From an uncultured Lachnospiraceae bacterium (GTDB lineage: Bacteria; Bacillota; Clostridia; Lachnospirales; Lachnospiraceae), in contig CAJTRK010000014.1 in the NCBI GenBank assembly GCA_910578475.1, positions 11,309 through 75,308 of the forward strand: DNA of 64,000 bases, in the 5' to 3' direction. Shown piece after piece: positions 35,542-44,797 of this stretch (its first letter is position 1; every line of letters starts with the position of its first letter). A model generated the notes under the pieces. It saw only the letters and a program-made list of their open reading frames with translations, had not been told where the DNA came from and searched no databases. Made by a program: the position numbers and the translations under genes.

Positions 35542-36141
35542 CTATCGCTCCAGCGATTTTATCGTTTCCAAAATATCCTGATAGCGAAATGTCTCGCTTT
35601 CTGACAGAATATCGTACGCATCTTCCCATCTCTCGGCCATTTCTTCGTCTATGTGGTCATACCATTCAATATGCTTGTTCTCATATTTTTTCCAAAGACC
35701 AAGATACGCATGGGCAGTCAATTTTCCGTTTTCATATTCAAAACGAAGGATATTCTTTTTATCGCCAATCGCATATATATTGCCGTTTTTATGCCAGTAG
35801 CACACACCCTCGTTCCGCGCGGCATAAAAAATACCTTCCTCCGCTACAAGATAAGCAGTAAGATTATCGAGCATTTCAAACACCGCTTTACTGCTTTCCC
35901 CGCAAGGATTTTCCCAACTGGGACGCGGGCGCTTTGCAAAACATTTATTCTTCAAAATATCTTTTCCTGGTTCCGGTTCATCACATTTTACGTCTTTTTC
36001 ATGCCAGATAGTAATCGTATCTTTCCAGAGACCAATCGGTTCTCTGTCAAAAAAATCCTGATAAACAGTATTCATATTTTTCAATACGGGAACGGGCTTT
36101 TCATTCTCCAGATAATGGGCCAGATACATAATATGATTCAT
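35542..36141 (-). CDS. Hypothetical protein at the island's upstream edge (199 aa)
   Basis: The protein is acidic and rich in aromatic residues, without signal peptide or membrane segments (for example ESSKAVFEMLDNLTAYLVAE, then GNIYAIGDKKNILRFEYENG). No family is recognised. The ATG at 36141 follows GGAGGATTGCT. It has its own strong promoter and a hairpin leader, and its promoter lacks the GCAATATTGC palindrome, so it may be independently controlled or may supply constitutive transcription towards the HD-RyR gene. Confidence 0.75.
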   Translation of the reverse strand: MNHIMYLAHYLENEKPVPVLKNMNTVYQDFFDREPIGLWKDTITIWHEKDVKCDEPEPGKDILKNKCFAKRPRPSWENPCGESSKAVFEMLDNLTAYLVAEEGIFYAARNEGVCYWHKNGNIYAIGDKKNILRFEYENGKLTAHAYLGLWKKYENKHIEWYDHIDEEMAERWEDAYDILSESETFRYQDILETIKSLER

Positions 36142-36173
36142 AGCAATCCTCCATTCTTGCTCAACCTGCAAAT

Positions 36174-36199
36174 TTCATGCGAACACAGTTCGCCATGAA
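36174..36199 (-). other. Leader hairpin upstream of the 199-aa gene
   Basis: In the minus-strand transcript TTCATGGCGAAC pairs with GTTCGCATGAA around a three-base loop with one bulged G. It lies about 30 bases before the ATG, with no T-run, so it is a structured leader rather than a terminator. Confidence 0.5.
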
Positions 36200-36242
36200 C
36201 AGGCAAAATCATGTAAATATCTTCTTAATTCTTTTTATCAAA

Positions 36243-36271
36243 ATTATACATGAAGGCATGGAAAAAATCAA
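36243..36271 (-). promoter_or_regulatory. Promoter of the 199-aa gene
   Basis: On the minus strand TTGATT (36266-36271) and TATAAT (36243-36248) are 17 bases apart, giving a leader of about 95 bases. Confidence 0.75.
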
Positions 36272-36296
36272 ATATGCCATTATATATGATACAAAA

Positions 36297-36325
36297 AACG
36301 CCATAATTCCAAAAATTATGGCGTT
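36297..36325. terminator. Bidirectional terminator after the GGGtGRT operon
   Basis: AACGCCATAATT (36297-36308) pairs perfectly over 12 bp with AATTATGGCGTT (36314-36325), flanked by A and T runs, so it can act on both strands. It insulates the island from the GGGtGRT genes. Confidence 0.88.
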
Positions 36326-36371
36326 TTATTCGTTCTAATATAATATTCTTTCTTTTTTCAATACAATGCTG

Positions 36372-37382
36372 TTAGAACTTTCCTTCCTTCGCCGCTTCCT
36401 CAATCGAAACAGCCACAGCTACGGTAGCGCCTACCATCGGGTTGTTGCCCATACCAATCAGGCCCATCATTTCAACATGTGCCGGTACGGAAGAAGAACC
36501 TGCGAACTGCGCATCGGAGTGCATACGGCCAAGCGTATCTGTAAAGCCATAAGAAGCAGGACCCGCCGCCATATTATCCGGATGGAGCGTACGGCCCGTA
36601 CCGCCGCCTGACGCTACGGAGAAATATTTCTTTCCGGCTTCTGTTCTTTCTTTCTTATATGTACCTGCTACCGGATGCTGGAATCTTGTCGGGTTCGTGG
36701 AGTTACCCGTAATGGAAACGTCAACGTTTTCTTTCCACATAATTGCAACGCCTTCCGGAACGGAATTTGCACCATAGCAGTTTACTTTGGAACGAAGTCC
36801 TTCGGAATATGCGATTCTTTCGATTTCCTTTACTTCATTCGTATACGGGTCATATTCTGTTTCAACGAAGGTAAATCCGTTAATTCTGGAAATAATCTTC
36901 GCAGCGTCTTTTCCAAGACCATTCAGAATAACACGGAGCGGTTTCTGGCGTACTTTATTCGCTTTCTCCGCGATACCGATTGCACCTTCTGCAGCCGCAA
37001 AGGACTCATGACCTGCAAGGAATGCGAAACAATCCGTCTCTTCTTCCAGTAACATCTTGCCCAGATTACCGTGTCCAAGACCTACTTTTCTCGTGTCCGC
37101 AACGGAACCGGGAATACAGAATGCCTGAAGTCCCTCACCGATTGCAGCCGCCGCATCAGCCGCCTTCTTGCAGCCTTTTTTAATTGCAATCGCAGCGCCT
37201 ACCGTATAAGCCCAACAAGCGTTTTCAAAGCAGATAGGCTGGATTTTCTTGACCTGCTCATAAACATCCAGGCCAGCGTCTTTTGTAATTTTCTCAGCTT
37301 CTTCGATAGAAGAAATGCCGTAAGTATTTAATACTGAATTGATTTTATCAATTCTTCTTTCATATGATTCAAATAAAGCCAT
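36372..37382 (-). CDS. GGGtGRT-family protein
   Basis: The 336-residue protein contains the name-giving motif GGGTGRT (SVASGGGTGRTLHP) and a conserved FENACWAYTVGAA segment near the N-terminus. It belongs to an uncharacterised family of anaerobes that is regularly next to an IscU-like protein, as here (92 bases upstream). A role in iron-sulfur or sulfur metabolism is plausible from that pairing only. The ATG follows AGGAGGAGTAAGGATAAG. Confidence 0.92.
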   Translation of the reverse strand: MALFESYERRIDKINSVLNTYGISSIEEAEKITKDAGLDVYEQVKKIQPICFENACWAYTVGAAIAIKKGCKKAADAAAAIGEGLQAFCIPGSVADTRKVGLGHGNLGKMLLEEETDCFAFLAGHESFAAAEGAIGIAEKANKVRQKPLRVILNGLGKDAAKIISRINGFTFVETEYDPYTNEVKEIERIAYSEGLRSKVNCYGANSVPEGVAIMWKENVDVSITGNSTNPTRFQHPVAGTYKKERTEAGKKYFSVASGGGTGRTLHPDNMAAGPASYGFTDTLGRMHSDAQFAGSSSVPAHVEMMGLIGMGNNPMVGATVAVAVSIEEAAKEGKF

Positions 37383-37474
37383 CTTATCCTTACTCCTCCT
37401 GTTTATTTTTAGAGATTTCTCAGCAGCTTACGAGTCTGCAGGCTGCTATCTCGCAATCAGACCTTGTCTGATTT

Positions 37475-38167
37475 TTATTCGCATCTTGGGTCGATAATTC
37501 TGACAGCATCATCAACACGGCCATACTGTCCGCATGCTTTTTCATATGCAGTATTCGGGTCATCACCTTTTTTGATGAAGTCTGTCATCTTACCGAGACT
37601 TACGAATTTGTAACCGATGATTTCATCGTTTGCATCAAGTGCAATTCCTGTTACATAACCTTCTGCCATTTCAAGATAACGAGGGCCTTTTTTCAAAGTA
37701 CCATACATCGTACCTACCTGGCTTCTTAAACCTTTGCCGAGGTCTTCAAGACCTGCTCCGACAGGCAGTCCTTCCTCAGAAAAAGCAGACTGTGTACGGC
37801 CATAAACAATCTGTAAGAACAGCTCTCTCATCGCTGTATTGATTGCGTCGCATACAAGGTCTGTATTCAGCGCTTCCATAACGGTAAGGCCGGGTAAAAT
37901 TTCAGATGCCATAGCAGCGGAATGCGTCATACCGGAACATCCGATTGTTTCTACCAGAGCTTCCTGAATGATACCTTCTTTTACATTCAGAGTAAGCTTA
38001 CATGCGCCCTGCTGAGGAGCACACCAGCCTACGCCGTGTGTCAAACCGGAAATATCTTTCACTTCTTTTGCCTGAACCCATTTTGCTTCTTCTGGGATTG
38101 GAGCACAGCCATGATGTACGCCCTGTGCTACGGTACACATTTCTTCAACTTCTTTTGAATAAATCAT
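37475..38167 (-). CDS. IscU/NifU-like iron-sulfur scaffold protein paired with GGGtGRT
   Basis: The 230-residue protein has an IscU/NifU-N-like fold signature: cysteines in GWCAPQQGAC, ETIGCSGMTHSAAMASEIL and VCDAINTAMRELF. It is longer than ordinary IscU and belongs to the form that occurs with GGGtGRT proteins. It could assemble or carry a cluster used by that partner. The ATG at 38167 follows AAAGGAGTTATCAC. It is the first gene of a two-gene operon ended by the strong terminator at 36297. Confidence 0.88.
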   Translation of the reverse strand: MIYSKEVEEMCTVAQGVHHGCAPIPEEAKWVQAKEVKDISGLTHGVGWCAPQQGACKLTLNVKEGIIQEALVETIGCSGMTHSAAMASEILPGLTVMEALNTDLVCDAINTAMRELFLQIVYGRTQSAFSEEGLPVGAGLEDLGKGLRSQVGTMYGTLKKGPRYLEMAEGYVTGIALDANDEIIGYKFVSLGKMTDFIKKGDDPNTAYEKACGQYGRVDDAVRIIDPRCE

Positions 38168-38297
38168 GTGATAACTCCTTTCGATTATGTAATAATATTT
38201 GATAACAGATTACTCAGAAATCCTTCCATAATCTGTCATAACCGCTGTTCTTATTTTCGCATATTACGGGCGAAAAATCCAGTCCTTTCTAAAATTT

Positions 38298-40577
38298 CTA
38301 GCCAATGAAATATTCCGATATGTCAATGGCATTGATGAGACCGAGTTTATTTTCTTCTTTGCATTCCAGCCAGCTTGCGCTGCTTCTGCACCATGAACGC
38401 AGAGAATAATTGAACATTTCCTGTGTGCATCGCTCATGAGGGTCCTGTTTGTTCATCCGGTTAAAAATGCAGTCTTCACAGGGCGAATCCCTGTGCTGAA
38501 TTGCCTGATAACAGATATCGCCGATTTTTACCTCCGGCGTCTGCATCAGCACCTTCTTGTTGACAAAACCTAGCTCGTAAGTGTCGGCATTGATAATATA
38601 CGCATAACTGTCCAGATTGTCCAGCATTTCTATCTGTGTAGCAAAGTCATGCAGACGGTCCATCAGACCAATCTGTAAGACATGCGCCTCTATAATGCGG
38701 AACAGGGAACGCAGCTCTTCCATAACATTGTTTTCAAATTCCAGCTGTACGTCCACATGATTCTCAAAAATAATCGCACCCAGAAACGCTCCTTTGGAGG
38801 TAATCGGATAATAGAGCAGGCTCTTAATCCCCTCCGACTGGAGATAATACCGCAGCTCTTCCACCACCATATCATATTCATGGATAATACTGCAGTTTTT
38901 GAAAGAATCATATAAAACTTCATATACGACGCGGCGCAGTTCGTAATGCTCTTTGCTCTCTTCTTTCAGTTCATAGCCATGAACGGAAAACTGCACCTGT
39001 CTGGAAAGCGGCAGGCTTCCCTTTTCGTTTCCGCAGATAAATCCTCTGTGAAACTTGTAATGTACCGTAATCAGCTCAATGGCAGACTGTAATGCCGCTT
39101 CCAGCATATTTCCTTCAAAAAGAATGCTCATGACCATATCTTCGGTCTTCCAGCCAAGTTCCATGCCCTTTTCCGGGTCATAGGCAATATTCTCATTCTT
39201 TCGAAGCGCATGGTATGCCATCGTAACGGCCGCATCATAAATACGATACCCGCTTCTTCCTCTCGTCTTTACTCTTCGGATTGCCCTGTTCGCTTTCGAA
39301 TAAAGTTCCTCATAGGACATACCGTGGTAAGGGAAAATCGCAACGCCGACGCGGCTTAATACCTGAATTTCCTTTCCCTCATGCGGCAGCCGGAAGCGAA
39401 TGTTCGCCACGAGCTCGGAGGCAATTTTATCTACCTCGAAAAGATTATCGAGCTTGCTGATATATAAAATAAATCTGTCTTCCGCAAGTCTTCCGATAAC
39501 GTCGCTTCCTTTTACGATATTATTCAGATACATACTTGTTTCCGTTAATATTTTTCCTGCCTGCGCGACACCCAGAAGTTCGCCTGCCTGCTGGAAATTA
39601 TCCAAATCTACGATGAGCAGCGCACTCAGGTCGTCTTTTGCTCTTTCTTCTTTCAAAGCATTTCGAATCAGCTGTACCGCTGCGTCCTTTTCGTTCAGGT
39701 TCGTCTGCGTATCTCTCTGTGCACGAAGCTGCAAATTCAGTTCCTGTAATTTTTTCTCATGAATGTTGATGAGACGGCCGACAATTCTCGTGACATATCC
39801 TTCCGCTCCGAGCAGAGAGGTCAGGTTCATCTGATACCATGTATAATCTTCATCGAATTTTTTGGTCCTGACTTCTATCGTATCATGTCTGGGAGAACGC
39901 AGAAGTCCGTTCCAGATTGCCCGATAACTTCCGACATCATCTCCAAAAATGGTATTGTCGTCATTCTCTTCTCCAAAAAGCATATTGTCGTCGATATTTC
40001 CGCCCAAAAAGTCCGTTTCGTCAAACTGCTGCATATACCGGTTGATAATCAGTTCACCGGTAGACGTATAATCTCCGGAATTTCTGATAATAAGCACATC
40101 CGTCTTGGCATTGTAATCGATAATTTTTTCACCTTCGGACTCCAGGAGAATATGTAACCGCTCCGCCTGCTGATGCAGTTCTTCTTCCACATTCTTCTTT
40201 TCCGTAATATCCTGTATGACGGAAACGATAATATATTTTGCGCCTTCCCTCGCATACAGATTTCCACGGACCTGAAGCCATCTGAGACTGCCGTTTGCCG
40301 TCACGGTACGAAATTCCACTTCGATAGAACCGTCATCTTTTAATATGTCTTCTATTCCCTGTTCAAAAATCGGCAGGTCTTCCGGAATGATGCTCATTCT
40401 GACATTTTTCAGATACTGCATGCCTTTCATCCTGGAATATCCAAGCATTCGAAAAAAACCATCATTGACAAAAATCGGCGTCAGTTCTCTGTTCTCATAT
40501 TCAAAAAAACAGATGCCGGCAATGATATTGTTTATCATTGAGCCAAAATTTTCAGCATTCATTTCTTCTATTGCCAT
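38298..40577 (-). CDS. PAS-degenerate GGDEF-GAF-type sensory protein
   Basis: The 759-residue protein has a PAS domain with PAC motif (about 10-130, GYSRMKGMQY, LRWLQVRGNLYA), a second PAS-like region (about 140-290), a GGDEF-like domain (about 320-470) in which the GG(D/E)EF site reads LAEDRF, then a GAF-like domain and a cysteine-rich PAS-like C-terminus with CYQAIQHRDSPCEDCIF. The altered active site argues against diguanylate cyclase activity, so it probably binds GTP or a partner. There are no membrane segments. The start follows GGGGATAAAAGCGT. Confidence 0.85.
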   Translation of the reverse strand: MAIEEMNAENFGSMINNIIAGICFFEYENRELTPIFVNDGFFRMLGYSRMKGMQYLKNVRMSIIPEDLPIFEQGIEDILKDDGSIEVEFRTVTANGSLRWLQVRGNLYAREGAKYIIVSVIQDITEKKNVEEELHQQAERLHILLESEGEKIIDYNAKTDVLIIRNSGDYTSTGELIINRYMQQFDETDFLGGNIDDNMLFGEENDDNTIFGDDVGSYRAIWNGLLRSPRHDTIEVRTKKFDEDYTWYQMNLTSLLGAEGYVTRIVGRLINIHEKKLQELNLQLRAQRDTQTNLNEKDAAVQLIRNALKEERAKDDLSALLIVDLDNFQQAGELLGVAQAGKILTETSMYLNNIVKGSDVIGRLAEDRFILYISKLDNLFEVDKIASELVANIRFRLPHEGKEIQVLSRVGVAIFPYHGMSYEELYSKANRAIRRVKTRGRSGYRIYDAAVTMAYHALRKNENIAYDPEKGMELGWKTEDMVMSILFEGNMLEAALQSAIELITVHYKFHRGFICGNEKGSLPLSRQVQFSVHGYELKEESKEHYELRRVVYEVLYDSFKNCSIIHEYDMVVEELRYYLQSEGIKSLLYYPITSKGAFLGAIIFENHVDVQLEFENNVMEELRSLFRIIEAHVLQIGLMDRLHDFATQIEMLDNLDSYAYIINADTYELGFVNKKVLMQTPEVKIGDICYQAIQHRDSPCEDCIFNRMNKQDPHERCTQEMFNYSLRSWCRSSASWLECKEENKLGLINAIDISEYFIG

Positions 40578-40602
40578 ACGCTTTTATCCCCAATACTGTT
40601 TT

Positions 40603-41283
40603 TTAATCCCTTTTGGCGGCTACTTCCCCTTGCTTCTTATAAATGCTGTGCGCCGGAATAAATCCTCTTACCATGGAAACAGGATAAACATTAGAGGCTC
40701 TCCCGATAATTGTCCCTGGATTCAATACGGAATTGCATCCGACTTCCACATTATCGCCAAGCATCGCGCCGAATTTTTTCAGTCCTGTTTCGAACTGTTC
40801 CTCTCCTGCCCTGACTACAACAAGCGTCTTATCGCTTTTGACATTGGAAGTGATGGAACCTGCACCCATATGCGCTTTATAACCAAGAATACTGTCGCCG
40901 ACATAATTATAATGCGGAACCTGTACCTTATTGAACAGAATAACGTTTTTCAATTCGGTTGAATTTCCCACAACCGCGCCTTTGCCGACGATGGCATTCC
41001 CTCTGATAAAAGCGCAATGCCTGATTTCCGCTTCCTCATCGATGATGGCAGGACCGTTTATGAAAGCCGAGGGATATATTTTGGCAGACTTCGCAACCCA
41101 TATATTTTCGCCTCGCTTTTCGAACTTATCTTCCGGCAGCGTATTACCGAATTTTATAATAAATTCTCCGATTTTCGGCAATACCTCCCAGGGATAAGTT
41201 ACATCCGTAAAAACGTCCGCCGCAATCGTCTCTTCCAACGTATAAAGTTCTTTAATTATAACATCTTTTAAACCGTTTGACAT
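40603..41283 (-). CDS. Left-handed beta-helix (hexapeptide-repeat) protein, GlmU C-terminal-like
   Basis: The 226-residue protein consists mostly of hexapeptide repeats (IWVAKSAKIYPSAFINGPAIIDEEAEIRHC is the start of the helix, shown by its regular I/V spacing). Such proteins in Clostridia are often named UDP-N-acetylglucosamine pyrophosphorylase, but there is no nucleotidyltransferase domain here, so an acyltransferase or binding role is more likely. The ATG is preceded by AGGTG. Confidence 0.8.
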   Translation of the reverse strand: MSNGLKDVIIKELYTLEETIAADVFTDVTYPWEVLPKIGEFIIKFGNTLPEDKFEKRGENIWVAKSAKIYPSAFINGPAIIDEEAEIRHCAFIRGNAIVGKGAVVGNSTELKNVILFNKVQVPHYNYVGDSILGYKAHMGAGSITSNVKSDKTLVVVRAGEEQFETGLKKFGAMLGDNVEVGCNSVLNPGTIIGRASNVYPVSMVRGFIPAHSIYKKQGEVAAKRD

Positions 41284-41331
41284 CTTTTTTTCACCTTTTC
41301 CTTCCTGAAACCTTTTCGAAGAATGCCTTCC

Positions 41332-43392
41332 TTATGTTTTCTTATAAAATTGTGAGGCATATCGGAACCGGGCATTCAATGTCGCCTGATTGTTCATCTG
41401 CTTCACAATATTCGTTCTCCTTGTTACAAAATCGTCCAGCTTGGTCATATATTCCTGCGAAGAAATCGAACCGTCCGCTACCAGATTTAATCCTTTTTCC
41501 CAACTCGCCGTCAGCCGCGGGTCGAGAAGCGGTTTAATCGAGGAAGATACCACCTCGTAAATCATTTCACCAAGCAGCGTCGGGGTGATAACCTGTGTTT
41601 TCTTATTCAGATTCAGATATTTGATATGCACGAGTTTCTTTAAAATTTCAGCTCTGGTGGCGGAAGTTCCGATACCGCTTCCTTTAATCTGTGCACGAAG
41701 TTCTTCGTCTTCTATAAATTGTCCGGCGTTTTCCATCGTTAAAATCATGGTTCCGGAATTATAGCGTTTGGGCGGCGTCGTTTCTCCCTCTTTTATCGTT
41801 AATTCCTGTAAGGCAAGTTTTTCTCCTTTTTTCAGGCCTTTCAGGATTTCCATAAAGGACTCGTCGCAGGCTTCTTCCGTCTGCCCGTTTTCCGCATCGG
41901 ATTCTTTCTTTTCATCCGCCTTATTTTCCTCCTTTTTCTCCGCACCCGCCGTCCTGCCAGCCCTGCCGGCGCTGAAAGAATACTGCGCCGCTTTCAGATA
42001 GCCGCTTTCCGCCAGTACTTTAAACCCGGAAAAAAAGGCTTCGCCTTTGATATCCACCCGCAGGCTGATTTTCTGATAAATGGCCGCCGGATAGAAAATG
42101 CACAAAAATCTTCTGACAATACACTCGTAAACCTTCGCCGCAGTCGGGTTCAGACTGCTCAATGCGTGAAGGCCCTGCCCTGTCGGAATAATCGCATAAT
42201 GGTCCGTAATCTGCTTATCATTGACATACCGGCTCTTTGCAATGTTTTTGAAACTGCCTCCGGCAAGAATTTCTTCCGCCAGTTCGCTGACAATGCCATA
42301 CTGCTTTAAACCGCTTATGTTTCGATGGATTTCCTTCGCTACTGCCGAAGAAAGAACCCTTGCATCGGTTCTCGGATAAGTGGTCAGTTTTTTCTCATAC
42401 AGCTCCTGCGCGATGCGAAGCGTCTCGTCAGGGCTTATCTTGAAGAGTTTGGAACAATCATTCTGCAGCTCCGCCAGATTATACAAAAGCGGCGGATTCT
42501 TTGTTTCTTTTTTCTTCTCAATACTTTTCAGCTCCGGTTCCGAAACCGGCTCTTCCGATAAATATTGAAGGAACTCCTCTGCCGTTTCCCTCTTCTGAAA
42601 ACCGTTTTCTTTATAAAGCAGGGGCGATGCAAAATACCGGGAGCCTTCTACGGTTTTCCACTCACAGCTGCATTTTTTCCCCCGGATATCGATATCCGCC
42701 AAAACCCGGTAAAAAGGAATTTTTATAAATTCCCGTATTTCCCGTTCTCTGTTGACAACCATGCCGAGGACACAGGTCATGACCCGTCCGACGGATATAA
42801 CCGCTTTATCGGCTTTTAGATAACTTTTTACCGTATAACTGTATTTGAGCGTCAACACTCTGGAAAAGTTAATTCCCATCAGGTAATCTTCTTTCGCACG
42901 CAGGTACGCCGCATCGCTTAAATTATCATAAGCAGACAAATCTTTGGCTTCCCGGATGCCGCGCAGAATCTCTTCCTCCGTCTGCGAATCAATCCAGACT
43001 CTCTTACGCTTCTTTCCCGTCACATGCGCCTGCTGTTCCACGAGACGGTAAATGTATTCCCCTTCCCGCCCGGAGTCGGTGCAGACATAAATGGTATCCA
43101 CATCTTCGCGGTTCAGAAGTCCGCTCACAATCTGAAACTGTTTTTTCACGCCGTCAATAACTTCGTATTTAAAATTTTCCGGTATAAACGGTATTGTCTC
43201 CAAAGACCATCTTCTATATTTTTCATCGTAGGCTTCCGGATAACTCATCGTGACAAGATGACCCACACACCATGTAACCAGAGCTTCATCGGATTCCATA
43301 TAGCCGTCCCGATTGCTCATTTTATATTTCAAAGCCTTCGCAAATTCCCTTGCAACACTTGGCTTCTCCGCAATAAACAAATTTTTCTTCAT
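41332..43392 (-). CDS. topB: DNA topoisomerase III
   Basis: This type IA topoisomerase relaxes and decatenates DNA. The 686-residue protein begins with a Toprim domain (LFIAEKPSVAREFAKAL, then VCTDSGREGEYIYRLV), followed by the core with the catalytic Tyr in TYPRTDARVL, and the GIGTSATRAEIL motif. The length and lack of C-terminal zinc fingers fit the TopB-like enzymes of Firmicutes. A Glu/Lys-rich stretch around residues 480-515 looks like a flexible insertion. The ATG follows GAGGAAGT. Confidence 0.95.
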   Translation of the reverse strand: MKKNLFIAEKPSVAREFAKALKYKMSNRDGYMESDEALVTWCVGHLVTMSYPEAYDEKYRRWSLETIPFIPENFKYEVIDGVKKQFQIVSGLLNREDVDTIYVCTDSGREGEYIYRLVEQQAHVTGKKRKRVWIDSQTEEEILRGIREAKDLSAYDNLSDAAYLRAKEDYLMGINFSRVLTLKYSYTVKSYLKADKAVISVGRVMTCVLGMVVNREREIREFIKIPFYRVLADIDIRGKKCSCEWKTVEGSRYFASPLLYKENGFQKRETAEEFLQYLSEEPVSEPELKSIEKKKETKNPPLLYNLAELQNDCSKLFKISPDETLRIAQELYEKKLTTYPRTDARVLSSAVAKEIHRNISGLKQYGIVSELAEEILAGGSFKNIAKSRYVNDKQITDHYAIIPTGQGLHALSSLNPTAAKVYECIVRRFLCIFYPAAIYQKISLRVDIKGEAFFSGFKVLAESGYLKAAQYSFSAGRAGRTAGAEKKEENKADEKKESDAENGQTEEACDESFMEILKGLKKGEKLALQELTIKEGETTPPKRYNSGTMILTMENAGQFIEDEELRAQIKGSGIGTSATRAEILKKLVHIKYLNLNKKTQVITPTLLGEMIYEVVSSSIKPLLDPRLTASWEKGLNLVADGSISSQEYMTKLDDFVTRRTNIVKQMNNQATLNARFRYASQFYKKT

Positions 43393-43404
43393 ACTTCCTC
43401 ATTT

Positions 43405-44766
43405 TTAGATATCGGTAATCTGCACCAGTTTCAGATTCCTTTTGACTTTTGCCTCCAGATTCAGTTTTTCATCAAACCCGGATGCCGTGTATAAATAGAT
43501 ATAATCCGCATTGATTTTTACTTTTCGCGCATAGGAAAGCAGCCATTCATAATCTTCATATGTCATCATTGCCTTTTCCCAGTTACAGAGTGCGATAAGC
43601 ATCTTTCCATCCGCATCCTGCGCGATGAAATCGATGTTTCCTTCTTTGCCGACCCATTCCCCGCTCGTTTCATAATGAATCGGGAGCCGTCCTCTTTTAT
43701 TCAGTTTGGCAAGATGTTCCCGGCACACCTGTTTGAAGCATCCGGATACATATTTCTTAAAAACAGGATAAATATACTGATTATAGTATTCTCCGACCGA
43801 TATGGTCTGCAATGCGCTCATATAAGGATACATGTAAGTAAAATAAAAATTAACAAACGGATGAACAATACGGTAGATTCCTTTCTGCGCATTCTCTTTA
43901 TCCGCCATATCATATGAAAAAACCTTCTCCACAAGCTCAAGCTCCATCAGGTTTCTCAGATAAACACTGATTTTGGCGCGCGAAAAACCCGTATGAAGGT
44001 AGATATCATTTAACTTATATTTTCCGGATGCGATGGCGGCAAGAATCGTATTATAGACGCTCGTTTCCCGCAGCTGTTCCGACACAAGGCGTTCCCATTC
44101 TTCAAACAGATAACTGTCTTTATTCAGGATATGCCTGCAGATGTTCTGCTGAATCGTCAACCGGTCATCGAACTGATTCCACAGTCCCGGAAATCCACCT
44201 AGAATAGAATATGCTTCCACACACTCTTCAATTCTGAAATCCGGAAAACGATGCACAATATCGCCAAAAGACAGCGCGCGCACCTTTAACAGCCCGGACA
44301 GAGAATACGCCGCGTCTCCGATTTTGGAAATCATGCTGTTTTCCACCCAACCGATGGCAGAGCTGCAAAGCAGCACCATCAACCCGTTCACTTCCTCTAA
44401 GCCTTCCATAAAACGTACGAGTTCTTTCATAAAAGATTCGCTCGTTTTGGCAATATTCTGAAATTCATCGATGATGACAATCTTTTTGCCGCTTTCCCCG
44501 CAAATGACATTCAGGATATCGCTCAGTTCCGGAAATTCTTTGATTGTTTTTCCGGCCGCTCTTACCTGCATCCCCCACTGATACAGCTGTTCCCGTTCCG
44601 AACAGGGTCTTGCCAGATAATAGTGGCTTGGCCTGTTTTCCGCAAATTCCTTTAAGAGTGTTGACTTTCCGATATGCTTTTGTCCATATACGACCAATAT
44701 CTGACTGCCCGCTTTTTCATAATACTGGTCCAGATATTGTAATTCCGCTATCCTGCCTGATAACAT
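43405..44766 (-). CDS. ATP-binding protein, archaeal-ATPase/DUF234 type
   Basis: The 453-residue protein has a P-loop VVYGQKHIGKSTLL and Walker B VIIDEFQNI, a winged-helix middle region (DIYLHTGFSRAKISVYLRNL), and a C-terminal domain of the DUF234 type that resembles a PD-(D/E)XK fold (GNIDFIAQDADGKMLIALCNW). Such STAND-like ATPases are widespread and poorly understood. The ATG at 44766 follows GAGGGGTTGCCAT. It lies between topB and an EAL protein without obvious functional link. Confidence 0.85.
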   Translation of the reverse strand: MLSGRIAELQYLDQYYEKAGSQILVVYGQKHIGKSTLLKEFAENRPSHYYLARPCSEREQLYQWGMQVRAAGKTIKEFPELSDILNVICGESGKKIVIIDEFQNIAKTSESFMKELVRFMEGLEEVNGLMVLLCSSAIGWVENSMISKIGDAAYSLSGLLKVRALSFGDIVHRFPDFRIEECVEAYSILGGFPGLWNQFDDRLTIQQNICRHILNKDSYLFEEWERLVSEQLRETSVYNTILAAIASGKYKLNDIYLHTGFSRAKISVYLRNLMELELVEKVFSYDMADKENAQKGIYRIVHPFVNFYFTYMYPYMSALQTISVGEYYNQYIYPVFKKYVSGCFKQVCREHLAKLNKRGRLPIHYETSGEWVGKEGNIDFIAQDADGKMLIALCNWEKAMMTYEDYEWLLSYARKVKINADYIYLYTASGFDEKLNLEAKVKRNLKLVQITDI

Positions 44767-44797
44767 ATGGCAACCCCTCATTCTTGTCTCTTATCGT

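Noticed and set aside
26450..36141. Interpretation of the island as an integrated mobile element
   Set aside because: No integrase, transposase, att-like repeats or tRNA flank it; the serine recombinase lies more than 22 kb away with housekeeping genes between.
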